Assembly: GCA_008508345.1 (NCBI GenBank)
Contig: QNGE01000994.1
Coordinates: forward strand, 114,461-178,460
Direction of reading: 5' to 3'
DNA from: Paragonimus westermani
Taxonomy: Eukaryota; Platyhelminthes; Trematoda; Plagiorchiida; Troglotrematidae
DNA length: 64,000 bases
Shown here: piece after piece, positions 1-13,200 of the stretch
Numbering within the stretch: position 1 is the first letter of the stretch
How the letters are laid out: each line of letters starts with the position of its first letter
Notes under the pieces: model-generated
The model's database searches: none
Seen by the model: the letters and a program-made list of their open reading frames with translations, nothing else
Told to the model about the DNA's origin: nothing
Program-made: the position numbers and the translations under genes

Positions 1-526
1 TGGGTATGCGGTCTATCTTCTCCCGACGAGCACAGTGACCATTTGTTAATCTAAAAAACACGAATTTGGTGTAAATGTGTGAAGACAGACTGCTTATGAG
101 AGAGATTATTCTGCAAATTACTTGCCTGTTTGACTTGTAACCTATGTCGCTGAGTATCGTCAAACTGGTCATTTCGAATAGCACTCCTCCTGTGATGGAT
201 GACTACCCATTCTTCCTACTGAAAAATCTATTTCTATCCGACACACTAAGGGGAAGGCAGACGATCCTTCAGTTGTTCGCCTAACCGACCGAACAAGTGT
301 TCATGATCAAACTGAAATCAAGTTGGCAGTGACATTTCTGTTTTATGTACGCTGTGAAGAAAATCTATTCTCCACCGTCAACAGTGAGTGTGACATCTGT
401 AAACACGTATAGTCGAAAAAACTGGCGACTCCAGAAGAAATGTTTTTGAATGAATGCATCCTTGTAATGGTTTATAGGACGTTTTTATTTCAAAAACGTT
501 CGAATTATGCTGATCAAATGCCTTAC
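1..526. other. No recognised feature at left edge
   Basis: AT-rich sequence with no cysteine-module exon that I can support. The gene continues off this edge on the minus strand, because the last secure exon (1000-1213) ends inside a module in phase 2 and no terminal stop with polyadenylation signal was found. Confidence 0.5.
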
Positions 527-561
527 CACACAATTCAGACACACAGGAACTGATTAACTTT
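527..561 (-). CDS. Possible 35-base microexon completing a module
   Basis: Read on the minus strand, an acceptor AACCAG and a donor G|GTAAGG enclose 35 bases that are phase 2-1. That is the phase needed after the exon at 1000-1213. Joined, the module would continue TVFFE-KLISSCVSELC-G, similar to the C4 and C5 ends of other modules (YELLEGVCEQ..., ending in CG). The exon is very short and the pyrimidine tract weak, so this may be chance. It would be the most 3' exon in the window. Confidence 0.3.
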
Positions 562-999
562 CTGGTTAAACGCTTGGTATTGATCTACGTTAGGTGAATA
601 CGTTTTCAAATCGAAGTAAACATTCATAGTCCACCTCTTCTGTTTCATTTAAGTGCACAATCTTTGTTCTACCCATATCAAGCCCGTAGCTTCTGTCACA
701 GTATGATAAGTGTGCTCACTTTGGTGGGTCATTTTTGGACTGAAATGCAACTAATGTCATTGTCAGAGTGCTGCTTTCTTTCAAAATAATTGAAAATAAC
801 CTCGGGTTTTGAGTCTGCAAGGAATTTGTGTCACATCACAGTACGTTAAAATATTTGATGACTGTAGCTGGCTTGGATTCATGAAATGTCGTTTTTTAAC
901 TGAATACTGTCTAGTCTGATGATGTGCACCTACTTAAGTGGAAGCTTTGTTTTCATCATCCGATATAACTGTAACTTTGGTTGTGCTGTGCGAACTTAC

Positions 1000-1213
1000 T
1001 CAAAGAACACAGTCTTGGTTTCCATCTCACCAGTTTCCTCCAGACACTGGCTGCCCAACACCACCGGCTTCGGACAGCAGCATCGAACCCGCTTTACTTG
1101 TTCCGCAGGTCGACAATGGCAATCTTCAATCACGTAGCGAATGTGACGCTCAGTTCTTAAGCAAGTGCTTTCTCGTTCGCATTCTTCTCGAATGACGTGC
1201 GAAGCCGGGCATT
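1000..1213 (-). CDS. Exon: one full module plus the start of the next
   Basis: Acceptor ...CAACTGTAG, donor GA|GTAAGT; phase 1 in, phase 2 out. The first module reads CPASHVIREEC, then C-x5-C, VIEDCHC and VKRVRC, so it has the extra cysteine and the CxC pair. It runs without an intron into CCPKPVVLGSQC and METKTV, which matches NEKVTKTV in the exon at 25397-25531; this similarity is why I extend past an internal GTGAG at 1026-1030. It follows the exon at 4721-4852 (junction codon AAA). This is the only array exon ending in phase 2 inside a module core. Alternative: the exon ends at 1031 in phase 1. Confidence 0.75.
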
Positions 1214-4200
1214 CTACAGTTGAATTAATAGCAGAATATTTATACTGCATCCGGGAGGCACTTTATGCACCATCGACTGTCCCAGCCTTAGGTTTTTCCA
1301 TCGCATATATATTTATATTACATTGGGACAAGCGATAAAATCAAGAAACTGCAACATTTTAATGTTACCTTCTGGGTTTACGTTCCTACAAATTATAGTC
1401 TGTCTTATACTTCGAATTCCAATGCACTGAATCCTTCTTCTAGCATGTGCAACATGCTTAACGAACTAATGCTAACTGTGTAGGAAGGAAATCTTGTCTT
1501 CAGACGTAGTTCCGAGCGGCATGTTGAAATTATGCCTTGCCACACTAACAAAGAAATACCACCATTGATTAAACACCTTTAAATAAACATGAAATTGAAA
1601 TAGTCTGCATACTAAGTAAAAGCCATCCATGAAAGGCCATCCATGCAAGTGAATTGCCATTCGAACGCATTCTGACAAGTTCATTCATTAATTACCGATC
1701 TTTCGGTTTGCCCATGGTTTGACATATTAGCCTGAAGTGCAGTTCGACCAAAAAGATGGTCAGGGAGACAGACCTGTCATTCGCCTACACGACTAGAGAT
1801 GCAGTCTTCATTGGACTGGCACGAAGAACTTAGCCGTCAAACGTTTCCATGCTTCATCTCAACTGACAGTCATCGTTTATTGAGGACTGTTCACTCGGAT
1901 CACAAACAAATGATGTGCTAAATGGTCGTTTCATTACGCGCTCGCCGAGGTAAGTGTATCGTGACCACTCTTTCGCGAATGAGTGATACAACATTTTATT
2001 TACAACATCACCGAGGTCTCGCTGTTTTAAGAAACCGACTAACATGGTGAGGCCCACCCGCTAGTAACTCGAACAAGCGAGATGACCAACTCGTTAAGTA
2101 ATCACGTTTCATTCGAGCCAATTTGGGAGAACTTCGACTCTAGCTTCTTCTTTGTTATGGCTGTGCAAGTGATGGCATAAAATTTAGTACCTTCCGATCA
2201 CGCTGGATGATTGGTGTTCAGGAATCCCGCGTTAGGTTTTCTAACAGCTAGGATTTGTGCTGAATGTTCTTGAGGGGAATCCAGGTTAGCCAAGATAAGA
2301 ATCTCAGTGTCCGCACTTTTGATTACTGTCAGACCCACTAACTAAGCGAATAACTTAGCTTGATCATATGTCAACTGTTCAGTTGAAAACGTTGAACTGA
2401 TTGTTTTGAATATAGTCTTCTTTGGCTTAAGTTAGATCACGACAGATTTATTGCAAAATATTTTAATGGGTCAGGTTTGTTAGGGTGTTTGCAGTTGCTG
2501 CGATCTACTCTCACCGCAGTCATTCGTGGACACGTTTTGGAAGTTACTCCGAAGAACCATGCTTGTTGCTGAGCAACTCTAAGTAATGCATCATGATCAA
2601 ATGTCACTGTGGGTGGGCTTGGTCAGTGCCGGAAAGATACAAACCATATATTAGATTGTAACTCGATCAAGTATAATCCAGAGGGAATGGTAAGTATAAC
2701 ACATTTTACGTCAACTGTAACGGGGTAGGTGCGGAAGGAATAGCTAAATTAACAGGCGGAGTAAGCAGCCATCATATCACGGCTCAAATGGGTGTGTATC
2801 TGTCAACTAAAGCATTTTCAGGTTGAAAACGGGGGTTCATGGGTGCACACACAGGATATGCGGTAAGGGGACTGGTCCCAATACTGCTACCCGTATGCAA
2901 CGTGTCCGGTTTTTTAAACGAGTGATTTCACATTAGAACACTTGTCTTAATAAACCACGTGTGAACAGTTAAAGGGTTCGAATTTGGCAGCCAGTCAGTT
3001 CTTAACCTTACGTTCACTAGCACACCCTCCAAGCCACTGTATGATAAGGGCCATGATTGTACCACGATGAAATTTCAAGCTTTTAAATTAATTGAAACTA
3101 ATCAGACGGCTGTGCCTCTCAGTACTAACAAATCCAGTGATGCGGGTTGTTCGTCAGCATATTTTGTTGTCGTACATCTCAAAACAACTGAAAACTGTCC
3201 ACAACGGCAGGTGAATTCGTGCTCTTGGTTTCCTTGATGGTGTTTATTAGTCGAACTTAACAGGATCAGACTCTGAGTTGTTCTGCGTCCATACATGCTA
3301 ATCTCGACTGACTGCAATTGTTGATTGCTTGCATCTCAAGTTCACTGTGACCACGATCTGTGGGATAAAGGCATACCAAGAGTCGTTCCTAATGACACCT
3401 CTGTTAACTTGTTGTTTTCAGTTCGTTTTTTTGCAAGGCTGTGAGCAACTAACGAGTCATTGAACAGAAAATTAAATTAAGACAAACGCGACCATTCGAT
3501 CTGAGTTGAATAGTTAACAAGGCCATAAATCCATGACGGCGCTCAACTGACAACCAGCATACGGTCTGGAACTTTGTACATCTGTGAGTATTTGCACACA
3601 TCGTTCCTGATTCAAACCTTGTGGGCACGCACGAGCATGTCACCTTGAAATGCTTACGTGAAGGCAATTGCGCGCGAATTTTCGAACGTGTTGTGTACGT
3701 GTGTCAGAGTTAACATAACGTGTCAGGCTTTCGTTCTAATAAGAGTGAATAAAAGAGAAAATGAAAATTTGAGTGAGTTGGACCGAAGGGTTTCGAGGCA
3801 AGAATGCTAGTTTATTTGATTCACTCGCTTCCCCTGAAGGATGTTGAGAGGACTACACAACAGAGCGCGATCCAGAATGTTTCTAAGCCATCCATGGGCG
3901 GTGGTTCCATGATCGTGAATTCAAGCGCGCGGTCACAAATGTGTAGTTTGTCCGGGACTAATAAGTCTACTGAATTCTCAGCAGATCGTCGAATGAGAGG
4001 GTGTAGGTGCGTTTCGTAAAAATCTTTCACTAAATAACCCGCCTGGGTACAAACCGGTCATTTCCTTTTGGCAGAACAATTGTGTTCTCTCCTCTGATCT
4101 TGTGTCCAGACTCACGCTGCCCTGGAATTTTTGCGCTCAGTTTTTATTGAGTTTTACTTTGTTACACATAAATCTTAATTGTTTCATTTAGCCTGTCCAG

Positions 4201-7200
4201 TGTTGTGTTAATGTTTACGCTAACAACTGAACCTTCCCGACCTACGTCCGTAAGTTCTTTCCTTTGGTTTGAATATACTAACTCGTATGTGTCTCCGTAG
4301 CTTATTTTTCATTATCTGGATGACAAATATTGCAGTTTTCAAGAAACCTGTTTTTCTTTCCAGAGTGTTTTGTCGAAAATCAGAATGAGCTAGATGTGCC
4401 ACGAAGGTGTGTACTTCCACAGTGCAACCCTACACTCACTAGGAAGATTGCAGATAAAACCATTGGCGGTTCAACGGAAGCCGCGTGGGATGGCGTGTAC
4501 GCTCAACAATCTTCAGCTTCGGCCAAGAAGATAGAATGATTCACAGATGAATGTCACTATCTATGAATGTACTATTATTTGTAGGCACTCATCAGATGTC
4601 AAATTAGGTCAATTTGCGGAGATCTGTGAATTGTTAGGTATACGTTTGTGGTTTTCTTGAACAGATGTGAACGTGGAGCAAATAATCGAAGTATTGGACA
4701 TTGTTCATCAAGTTACTTACTTGGGCAGACGCGGAAGATAAAATTCTCCTTAATACATCGTTCGGTTGTTGCGTCGTGTTTGAAAACCTCCTTCACGATC
4801 ACACGGCAATTCCCCACACAGACCTCTCGCTTAGTTGGTTTGTCAAGGCAGCCTGTAATAAACGAAAACCATTTTTTAAAATCGTAAACTAAAATACCCA
4901 GTTACATTTCCGGTTAGCTGCACCCGTTCTGGTTGGTGAATGTTGCTAGAATGACATGAAAATGTTTGTTATTCGATTTCTGTTTTGAAAATATAACCAA
5001 GGTGGTTTGATCTGATAGTCACATTGTGTGTTGCGGTCTGAAACCGCATCAATCAGTTTTTATCGAATCCAAATAAATGGTTTACTTTCGCAGGAGGTTT
5101 GGAATCATGGCGAAATAATTGCAACAGTACGGTCGTAAAAGATTTCAAGCACGTTGAGTCTCTTCGTCTATTTCAACGTTTTTACAAATCCTTGCTTTTC
5201 AGTGTCGCGACTCCTCTCTAGCTTCTCACGTAATTCCGCTGTGGATAAGATTGCAGATAATTCCATATGTGCACAATTTCAGAAGTGAATGCTCATTCTT
5301 GTAAACTGTATTTGTTAGTGGATGTCACTGCCGGCTGTTCGAGTTATGTTGATCATAGCAGTCTTTTTTTCTCGGATTATCCTAATGACGCCGGATGCAC
5401 AATGCGGCAGATGAGCGATAGGGTCCTAACGTGAAAAATCCGAGCTCTTGGTTTGACTTCGTGGCTCACCTGGCTGAGTACACACTGTCTACAGTAAGTG
5501 ATTACAATCGAGTTCATTCGTAGACAGAAGCTCTCATAAGTGGATCTGTTCATAATTGACAAATGTGTCTCACTGCTCACAAATGAATTGAAAATTACCC
5601 AGCTGACTATTAAGGCATCTTGATAATTAGATGCTTCTCTGAAACATGCAAGACGGATTAAATTTGCGATTTACTCTGAATGGTTCAATGAGCAAAAATG
5701 AAGCACATTAATCAGTGGATTATACTAACTTCTGTTCGTGAGAGATGAGGACAAACGGTAATTCCGAGTGTTTCTCTGTACAAACTTAGAAATATAACGT
5801 GATGGAATCTACCATAAAAAATTGTCATAGTCTTCGTCCACTGAACTCAATGATTTAGTTAGCAGTGTGAAGAAATATTATCACAACAGACTTACAGCAC
5901 TCTTTTTCACCGCGCAGTGTTCTATATTGTTTGCAACTGCATGTTGTTGGGTCTAGGCGCCATCCAATCTCGAATATATTTTGCCGACAGACGTCTTGAC
6001 GACAGTCGCCTCGTCGCATTTCGGTTTGGGACGGGCAAACTGGCAACAGCAAAATAATGTGAGAAAAAAGCTGAACAAAATTTAGCTTTATAAACGCTAC
6101 TTAAAAATGGCATTTCGCGGATTTACAAATGATGCTGATAGATATCATCAAATTGCATATCGGTCAGTATAGAAAATCCTGTTCTTAGCACAGCTGTCTT
6201 TTTATTTCAAACTACACCGCGCAGTGTTTTTTCAATCTTGCAAAACAGTGTTGCTCCTTTATTGTCCTTTTATTTAGCCAGAATACTTAATTAGAAAAAA
6301 ACACAAACCAACTTGTTGAATTAAGCAACATTCAACATCAACTCCAATGATATTACGCTGTAAGGTTCCTGTCTCATTGTTCGAATTCCGACTCCAAGTC
6401 AAAGGTAAATTTCAACCGCAATCCAAATAATCTCGAGCGTAACCGTCCCAGATTACTGCACGACAGTCAACTGTTGGTTCAATACGATACAGTGTTTTTA
6501 TTTGGCGTCTACTTTCTCCTAGAATATACATTTGCAGAATATGTTTCCCAGTCAGTCTTAAACAACTGCTCCGTCTAATCACCATTTGGTGCTGACATCA
6601 ATTTGGACGGGTCTACCTTCCGGAGATCTGTAGGACCGCATATAAAAATTAAGAAGGATTTAAATTTATTTTATGTAGATATTGGAATAACATGCAGGTA
6701 TGAGTGGTACACGGTTCGGAACATCACGTTGAACGTTCAAACAACAATAGGAATTGTACTTTCGTGGGCGTAAGTACTGTGGGACTCAGGCTATGACCGA
6801 AATGCAATGACCTCATTTAGACTACTGAAGTATTGCTCGTCACTCTGAGGTTTCAGTACTGAGATTGAGACATACAAAGCAACATCACATCTTGGTCGCG
6901 TAGTTTGCACAACACAGAAAATACTGGATGTCACCTTGAGGAAAGTAGAAAACTATCTGCACAATTTTGCTCTAATCTATTGAGTCACAGTCTACACTTG
7001 CGAGATAGTTCTGCGAAATTGTGGTATTCCTAAACGAGCTCTTTCATTGGGTGAAGGAGATGGTCTGGTTTGACAGGTATTTCCCAAAATGTGAAACACT
7101 AATCCCAAAAAATAAATATTCCCCGAAGGGATTAAATGAAATTGATAACAAAAAACCGTATAACAGACTAACTTAGGAAACATCTTACCGACAGGTTTCA

Positions 7201-10200
7201 GTTCTGCATGAGAAACTTCAGTACATTTCCCTCCTCGCAACTCAAATCGGTAGGTAACCAATGACAGCTCTCCATTTTGGCAACGCTGCTGTTGGCGAAG
7301 AGCCGAGGTACAGCCTGGTGGGGATAAAGGAAGAATGTCATATTCTCATCTTGTTTGCTATAGGTTGATCGGGGAAAATGCTCAAAAGTTCTCGTAAAAT
7401 GGAAACGCCACGATTTCTGAATCTTGTAGTATGATTTACGACTCTATCTAAAACTTACAGCATGCTCGCTGTTCAAGTAACTTTTTGGTCAGTATACACC
7501 AGCAATTTCGGACATCGTAGAAGTAGGCCACGAAATGCTGGACACAAGTGGTCCGATCACATTTATCCCAATGAGCTCGAGGTGGGGTAGGATAGTTGCT
7601 GCAGTCTTGAAAGGGAACAAAAAAACGAGTTATACTTGGACGTAGCCTAAAATGTGCCACATAACTGCAATGATTAAAACATTGATAATCTTCCACTGTC
7701 TTAGGTCATAATAATACAACCTTCATTATCTAGTGCAAACGGACCGCAAATGTCGACTTAATTCGAAAGTGATTCACAGTGTTTTGATAGTGTTACTCGC
7801 AACCCTTTTGATTTGGCATTCTGTTGGAACCTGTTTGTCAACCTACCAAGTTGTATCCACTTGTTTTTATTAATTGTACACGGTTCCAAATTATCTTTAT
7901 TCCGTTAGGTGTATGGATGCTAACAACAAGGTTTTCCCATCAAATCGGTAAGTAGTTTGGTAAGAATGACACTACGCTGATAAACATACCAACTTTGTTC
8001 TTCACCAAATGCACCCGCTTGATACAGCTGTGCCCACATCGCTTCTGCTGCGGTGTGTAATGAGCGATTTTGCCCACAAGTTCCTTGTGATTGTCACATC
8101 GAACTGCCACTTCGGTTTGTGGACAACCTGTGGGAAGCAGAATATGAGGGAGTGTCGGACTCAATCATGTTACTCCAGGTTAATCAGTGAATTCGGAATG
8201 GTTCAGAAACCAATTTATCAGCTGTTGACTTACCACAGCAAGTACATCGTCTCGTTTGAGCCAATGCCCATTCACAACTACACCGCGCTAGATCGTACTG
8301 TCTTCTGTATGTCTCCAGTTGTCGAGTACAAGTGGATGGATCGCATCTCGTTTCTTGAGTTCGTTGGAAGAGGTGTTTGTAGCCCATTTGGAACTCCAAA
8401 TCTGTCAGGCTACTGCATACCGGTTTGTAACTGGACTGAAGCATAACTCGGTCGCAAGTTGCGCTTTTTTTGTTCAGTTTGTATATTATTTTCTGTATAC
8501 ACGTAAAATAGAATGAATATATTCTTAGAGGTTCTGAATACAATTTACCCTCCTATCAATCTATCCAACTTCATACTTATTTAACAAAATATCCGTTGAG
8601 TATCAATGAAGACTAGTTAAGCGCTAGGCAAGTTCGGGTGGGGGCCTCCGGTAAAGTGAATTGCCAGTTGATCCACAACGTAAATTACACTAAAACATCA
8701 AGAATTATTTTTACATCAGTTGATGTCCAGTAAAAAAGAACATATTTTCGCCTTTGTCCCACGTTTAGGGAAAGTCGTAAAACTCTTCAAACCAGCAGCC
8801 TTAATGCTGGAAGTAAAAACTGGAATCCGTTTGAATGCCTGCAATGTGTGCAATGTCTTTAGCACGACAAGCCACCGAATGTTAATTCATTTCAGTTCGA
8901 AAGATTCTCACTGCTGAATGTTAATTAAGGTAATGTGGATAAATTCTTCTACCTGCGGATTATTGCGGTTGAATGTTTAAACTCGACGGTCCTTTTCATT
9001 TGTGGAGTAAACTGACAGGGATTCAGTGCTACATAAAGGTCGAACCCAAAACAAAAACTGCACAAAGAATGGCATTGTTGAGAACGGACAAACAACACAC
9101 GTTTTAGTAAAAGAACTGTGATGACCAAAATACATATTGGATTAATGCACGAGTTCTAACACATTGCTATTTTGTTCGGAACTACTTGCATGGTTCAACC
9201 AAACAAATTTATGAAGTTACGTCATTGAGAAATTTGAGTAACATTGACCGCAACTTACAATCTCGTGCATTTTGCCATCTAAACATTCCTTGTTTGACTT
9301 GGGTGCATCGCACTGGCAGTCATGACGTACTCGTCTACTTCGTTCGATCACACAACCATGTTTCTTTTCATTCCATTGATATTCAACACCCAGTTGAACC
9401 CATTGTTTCTTTTGTCCGTCACAGTGGCCATCAGTGAACAGTTTGGTGGGGCACCCTTCAAAAATAAGACGTCAGAGTAGGCATTAGAAACAGGATAAAT
9501 ATGACGACAAAGTATCATCTAATCTTAGTGTCTAGGATGAATTAGCTTCTAGGGAAAAGATTACCTAAGTTAAGCTCATCACGGAGTCACATAGGTACAG
9601 TGACACCTACTATCTGCTCAAACTTACGACAATCTGTGACCTTGGTTCGAACTCGTTTTCGACATTCGCAACTGTTTTCATCTCGATATCTTTCCAAAAT
9701 CTTTTCAGTCATTCGTCCAGCATGACATTTGGTACGGAATATTCGCATTAGTGGACCACACTCTGTAAGTAAATGGACAAGAGATTTAGTAAAATCAGAA
9801 GACGTTAAGCTGAATTTCACCAGTTCAGGGCACGACAAATAATTACCAGGTGAATTTCTTATCACATTATCCCTAATGCGCTGACGGTTCTTTATTAACG
9901 TTCCGGAAATTCTAAAACATTCAGATTCTGTTATATGTCTTTGCCTCATTCATTCCTTCTCGAAGAACAAGTCACGCTATCTGGAACTCAGAAGAGAAAA
10001 GGGTACGTTCATAATTAACAGAAATATGTTCCGTTGCACTAAACGCCAAACTTGGATTGGTTCTGTCATTGGGCAACGTTCAGTATAAGATTTCTTCTGT
10101 AAATAGAAAGCGTCTACATCATAATCTAACTGGAGTAAGGTTAGAACTGTTGAGGGTCAATTTCGAAATGCCTTTGAGAAATAACCTGATAACACCGCGG

Positions 10201-13200
10201 TGTTGCTAACAGAAAGAGAAAAAAAGAACAGAAACTGATTGCTGGAAGCAATTAGGTTTATGTTCAAACATTTCAAGAGCAATCATCAAAAGCACGATAG
10301 GGTGAAAAGGTCCTCTTTCTGAGTTATTCCTCCTCAGGTTGTACACATAATATTTATGTGAAAAATGATATCAGAAGGAAACGAACAAAAGGTTCGATGG
10401 TTTCAGCCGTTGTGGCTGATATGGTTTACCACCCACGACACAATCGATGAAATTACCGTGACATCACTCGCGTCATAATTGTGACACAATTCCACGAATA
10501 CTGCCATTATTTGTAATAGATGGCGTGGGTGAGCTCACTTGAACACGTTTTGTTCGTTTTCTCCCAAAAACCACTGTTTCCTGTCAACCTTACAGATTTG
10601 TACTGACGATGGGTAACCGAAAATTGTGTATGTGCTCAGATATCCAATTTTGGGGAGTCAACACCTTGTAGACATTCAACAGAGCTACAAGTAAAGGTCA
10701 GACGTCATCAACAGGGCAGCTTAACTGGGGGTTTGGCTGCTCCGCATCATTAAATGCATTCACTACACAAGCGATTCAGCCAAACTACAATATTCACGTC
10801 ACTGATCTCGATTATCCATCACATCATTCAATGTCTCCTGCAACTGACTCTGACAGTCGCGAGGTCCCTATCCTGGAAGGTGAACCAAACCTACAGTGTC
10901 CAACTGCTTGGTGAACCATATCATTTTCTCTCCGCCAGGTCATCATCTGACCACGCCGCACTTTACCTCAATCGGGCGCAACATCGACAATTTTCGGGGT
11001 GACAAACGGCCAGCTGGGATCTTCTGCAGATAGCTTAGCCATCTACGTCTGTGTGATAGTAAGGATTGAACAACAGAGATTACTTGGCAGTCACTACCAG
11101 ATCCCCGCTTCATAACCACTTCGTTAATTACGTGTTGATGCTACCTGATGCAGGCGATCGAGTGCATATATCGGTGAACAAATACCCGAAGACGACTCAC
11201 ATCTCCTGCACTGAGGCCTCATATACTTTTAAGCTTTAGAAGAATGCCTTTCTGTCGCCAGAGTTTTCTTAGGTTGAAAAATAACACGCTATCTTTAGAA
11301 GACACTGGATTCTACTTCATCTCTTCTGTCCCCGCGGTTGCCAGTGCAGTTTCTCAAGTACACAAACCGGTAACCAACTCCTTGAACTTCATTGTCTGAC
11401 ATTCGAAAAGTAAGTCATTTTCTGAAGTAGTCATGATTTTTGCATGAAAAATACGCCAGAACAGTTATTATGACAGGGACTTTCGTATTTTTTTATATTG
11501 TCGTCTACCTCTTTAACAGTTATGTGAACAGTTCAAACAAAAACCTACATACCGACTTAGGTAGCCTGTTCTTCGATAATAATACTAACTTAACTCTCGG
11601 TTCATTCACTTAATTGCCAAAATCATGCAAATATCGTGTGGAAATGTAACATTGTTTGTGACAACCCAACTGGGTGGACTGCTTCCAGCCGTGGTGAAGT
11701 AACCTGAATGGGATATGCTCTATGCTGACGTTTATCAAATACCATGAACATGTTACGCATTATTGTGGTTTCAGTCTCATTTAAACTCAACAGGTTGTTG
11801 TTTTCCACTTCTAGCGTAAAAGTAAATGGTGAAAATTCCACCTGTTATTTTGTGGAAATTGTAATGACGTGGTTATTTACCGTACACCTGTTTAATGAAC
11901 TCTCTCCAGTAATTCAGGCGTGCCCTCTGATAAATAGTTGTAAGGTTGAAGTTTATTGAATTTCGTGTCACATTTGATTAAAATAAAGTGACTAGTTGAT
12001 AAAAAAACGGTAAACTATCTAGCACACAAAACCGTTAGGTGTAAATTCACTATGAAACTCACTGATAGGTGCACTTTTCACGATCTTTGTTTCAACACAT
12101 TGATGACTGGAATCACTCCATTGATGTGTCATTATCAAAGTATGCAGTATGCCTCGTAGATTGTCACATTTGCGCTCGATTTGCGCAGGTGTTTTTGCAC
12201 ACCCGCACGGTTTCATCACTACGCGTTTTTCACGGACGCAGTGACAATTGTCGCGTCTATAATAAACCATGTGGATTTCCCGACGGCCAGTACGTAAGTT
12301 GCACGGGTGCCATTGGATCTTAGCACGACGACAATCTGAATCAAATTTGACAAAACATTTCACGCCGCAATCGTTTGGTCTTACGAAAGCAACCTTTTTG
12401 AAGAATTCATTATCTTATTAAGGATAAACTACGAATCATCCCTGATCTTTGAGCAGAGATGTAATTCATCAGTTCTACGAGTTAGACCCTTCAAGCCCCA
12501 GCATATGACGTATTATTTTACAACTTCCGTTTTCATATGTACAAATTGCACAACCATCGATAGCAAAAGACGTCGAGAATTTTTTCCTGTTGAGGGAGAG
12601 TATCATCAATGCAAAAGAGGCTAGCTGACAAGTTTGTTCCAAGGTGAAGGCCGCGATCAAATGGAAATGATGTTCATAGTAAAACATACTCAACTCCCCG
12701 TTCAATCACCGGTAATCCAAAGGCAAGTAATTTTCAGCCGGAGTTTGTTCGCCACCTTCACTTCGGAGCACACAAATGGCCTGCTCAATATTGTTTCATT
12801 GAAAAGCCATGTTTCTCACGCTATATATTAATTAGCTTGCATCTAATGATGGTTGCGCTGAAAGAACATGAGGATGTTTATGGCAAAATAATGAACACAG
12901 ACTCCACTATTCACGCACGATGATGCATTACTTCATAAAAATGGATGCAGCCCATAATTGGACAATGTTCGTCTTAAGAAGCATCAAAAAAACTGGTTAC
13001 AACTCGTTCAATCTTTGCTTTTGGAGCCACATTGTTCTCCAATCACCGTTCTGCCCTGAGGGTGCGTGTGTCAAGCTAATCTTTATTTGTGTAGCCGATG
13101 CACTTTACTATAAACCTTAATTCGGACAGTTTACTTTGTCTTGTTTTCCCGTTTTTGAATACAGTCAAATATCTTGAGTGGACGAAACAAACATCCTACG

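Noticed and set aside
1026..1031. Internal donor G|GTGAGA in exon 1000-1213
   Set aside because: Using it would cut off METKTV, which matches another module; kept as an alternative only.
3102..3317. Minus-strand stretch with EFTCRC and a later cysteine, like a module end
   Set aside because: Acceptors are weak, and joining its possible donor (T|GTACGA) to the next exon at 1213 (AA) would create TAA; neighbours join well without it.
3449..3720. Minus-strand VTCSC...GTMC with module-like C-x-C-x10-C spacing
   Set aside because: No phase-1 acceptor in the frame and only a weak donor; not needed between 4721-4852 and 1000-1213.
5377..5580. CRQC...VSHEVKP resembling the tail of exon 7189-7314
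   Set aside because: Lies between two exons that already join in phase as a triple-cysteine joint; splice sites would leave a tiny phase-2 piece.
12475..12570. GCAICTYENGSC on the minus strand
   Set aside because: Looks like a module tail but has no GT donor after it, and 14270-14404 joins 12063-12335 directly.
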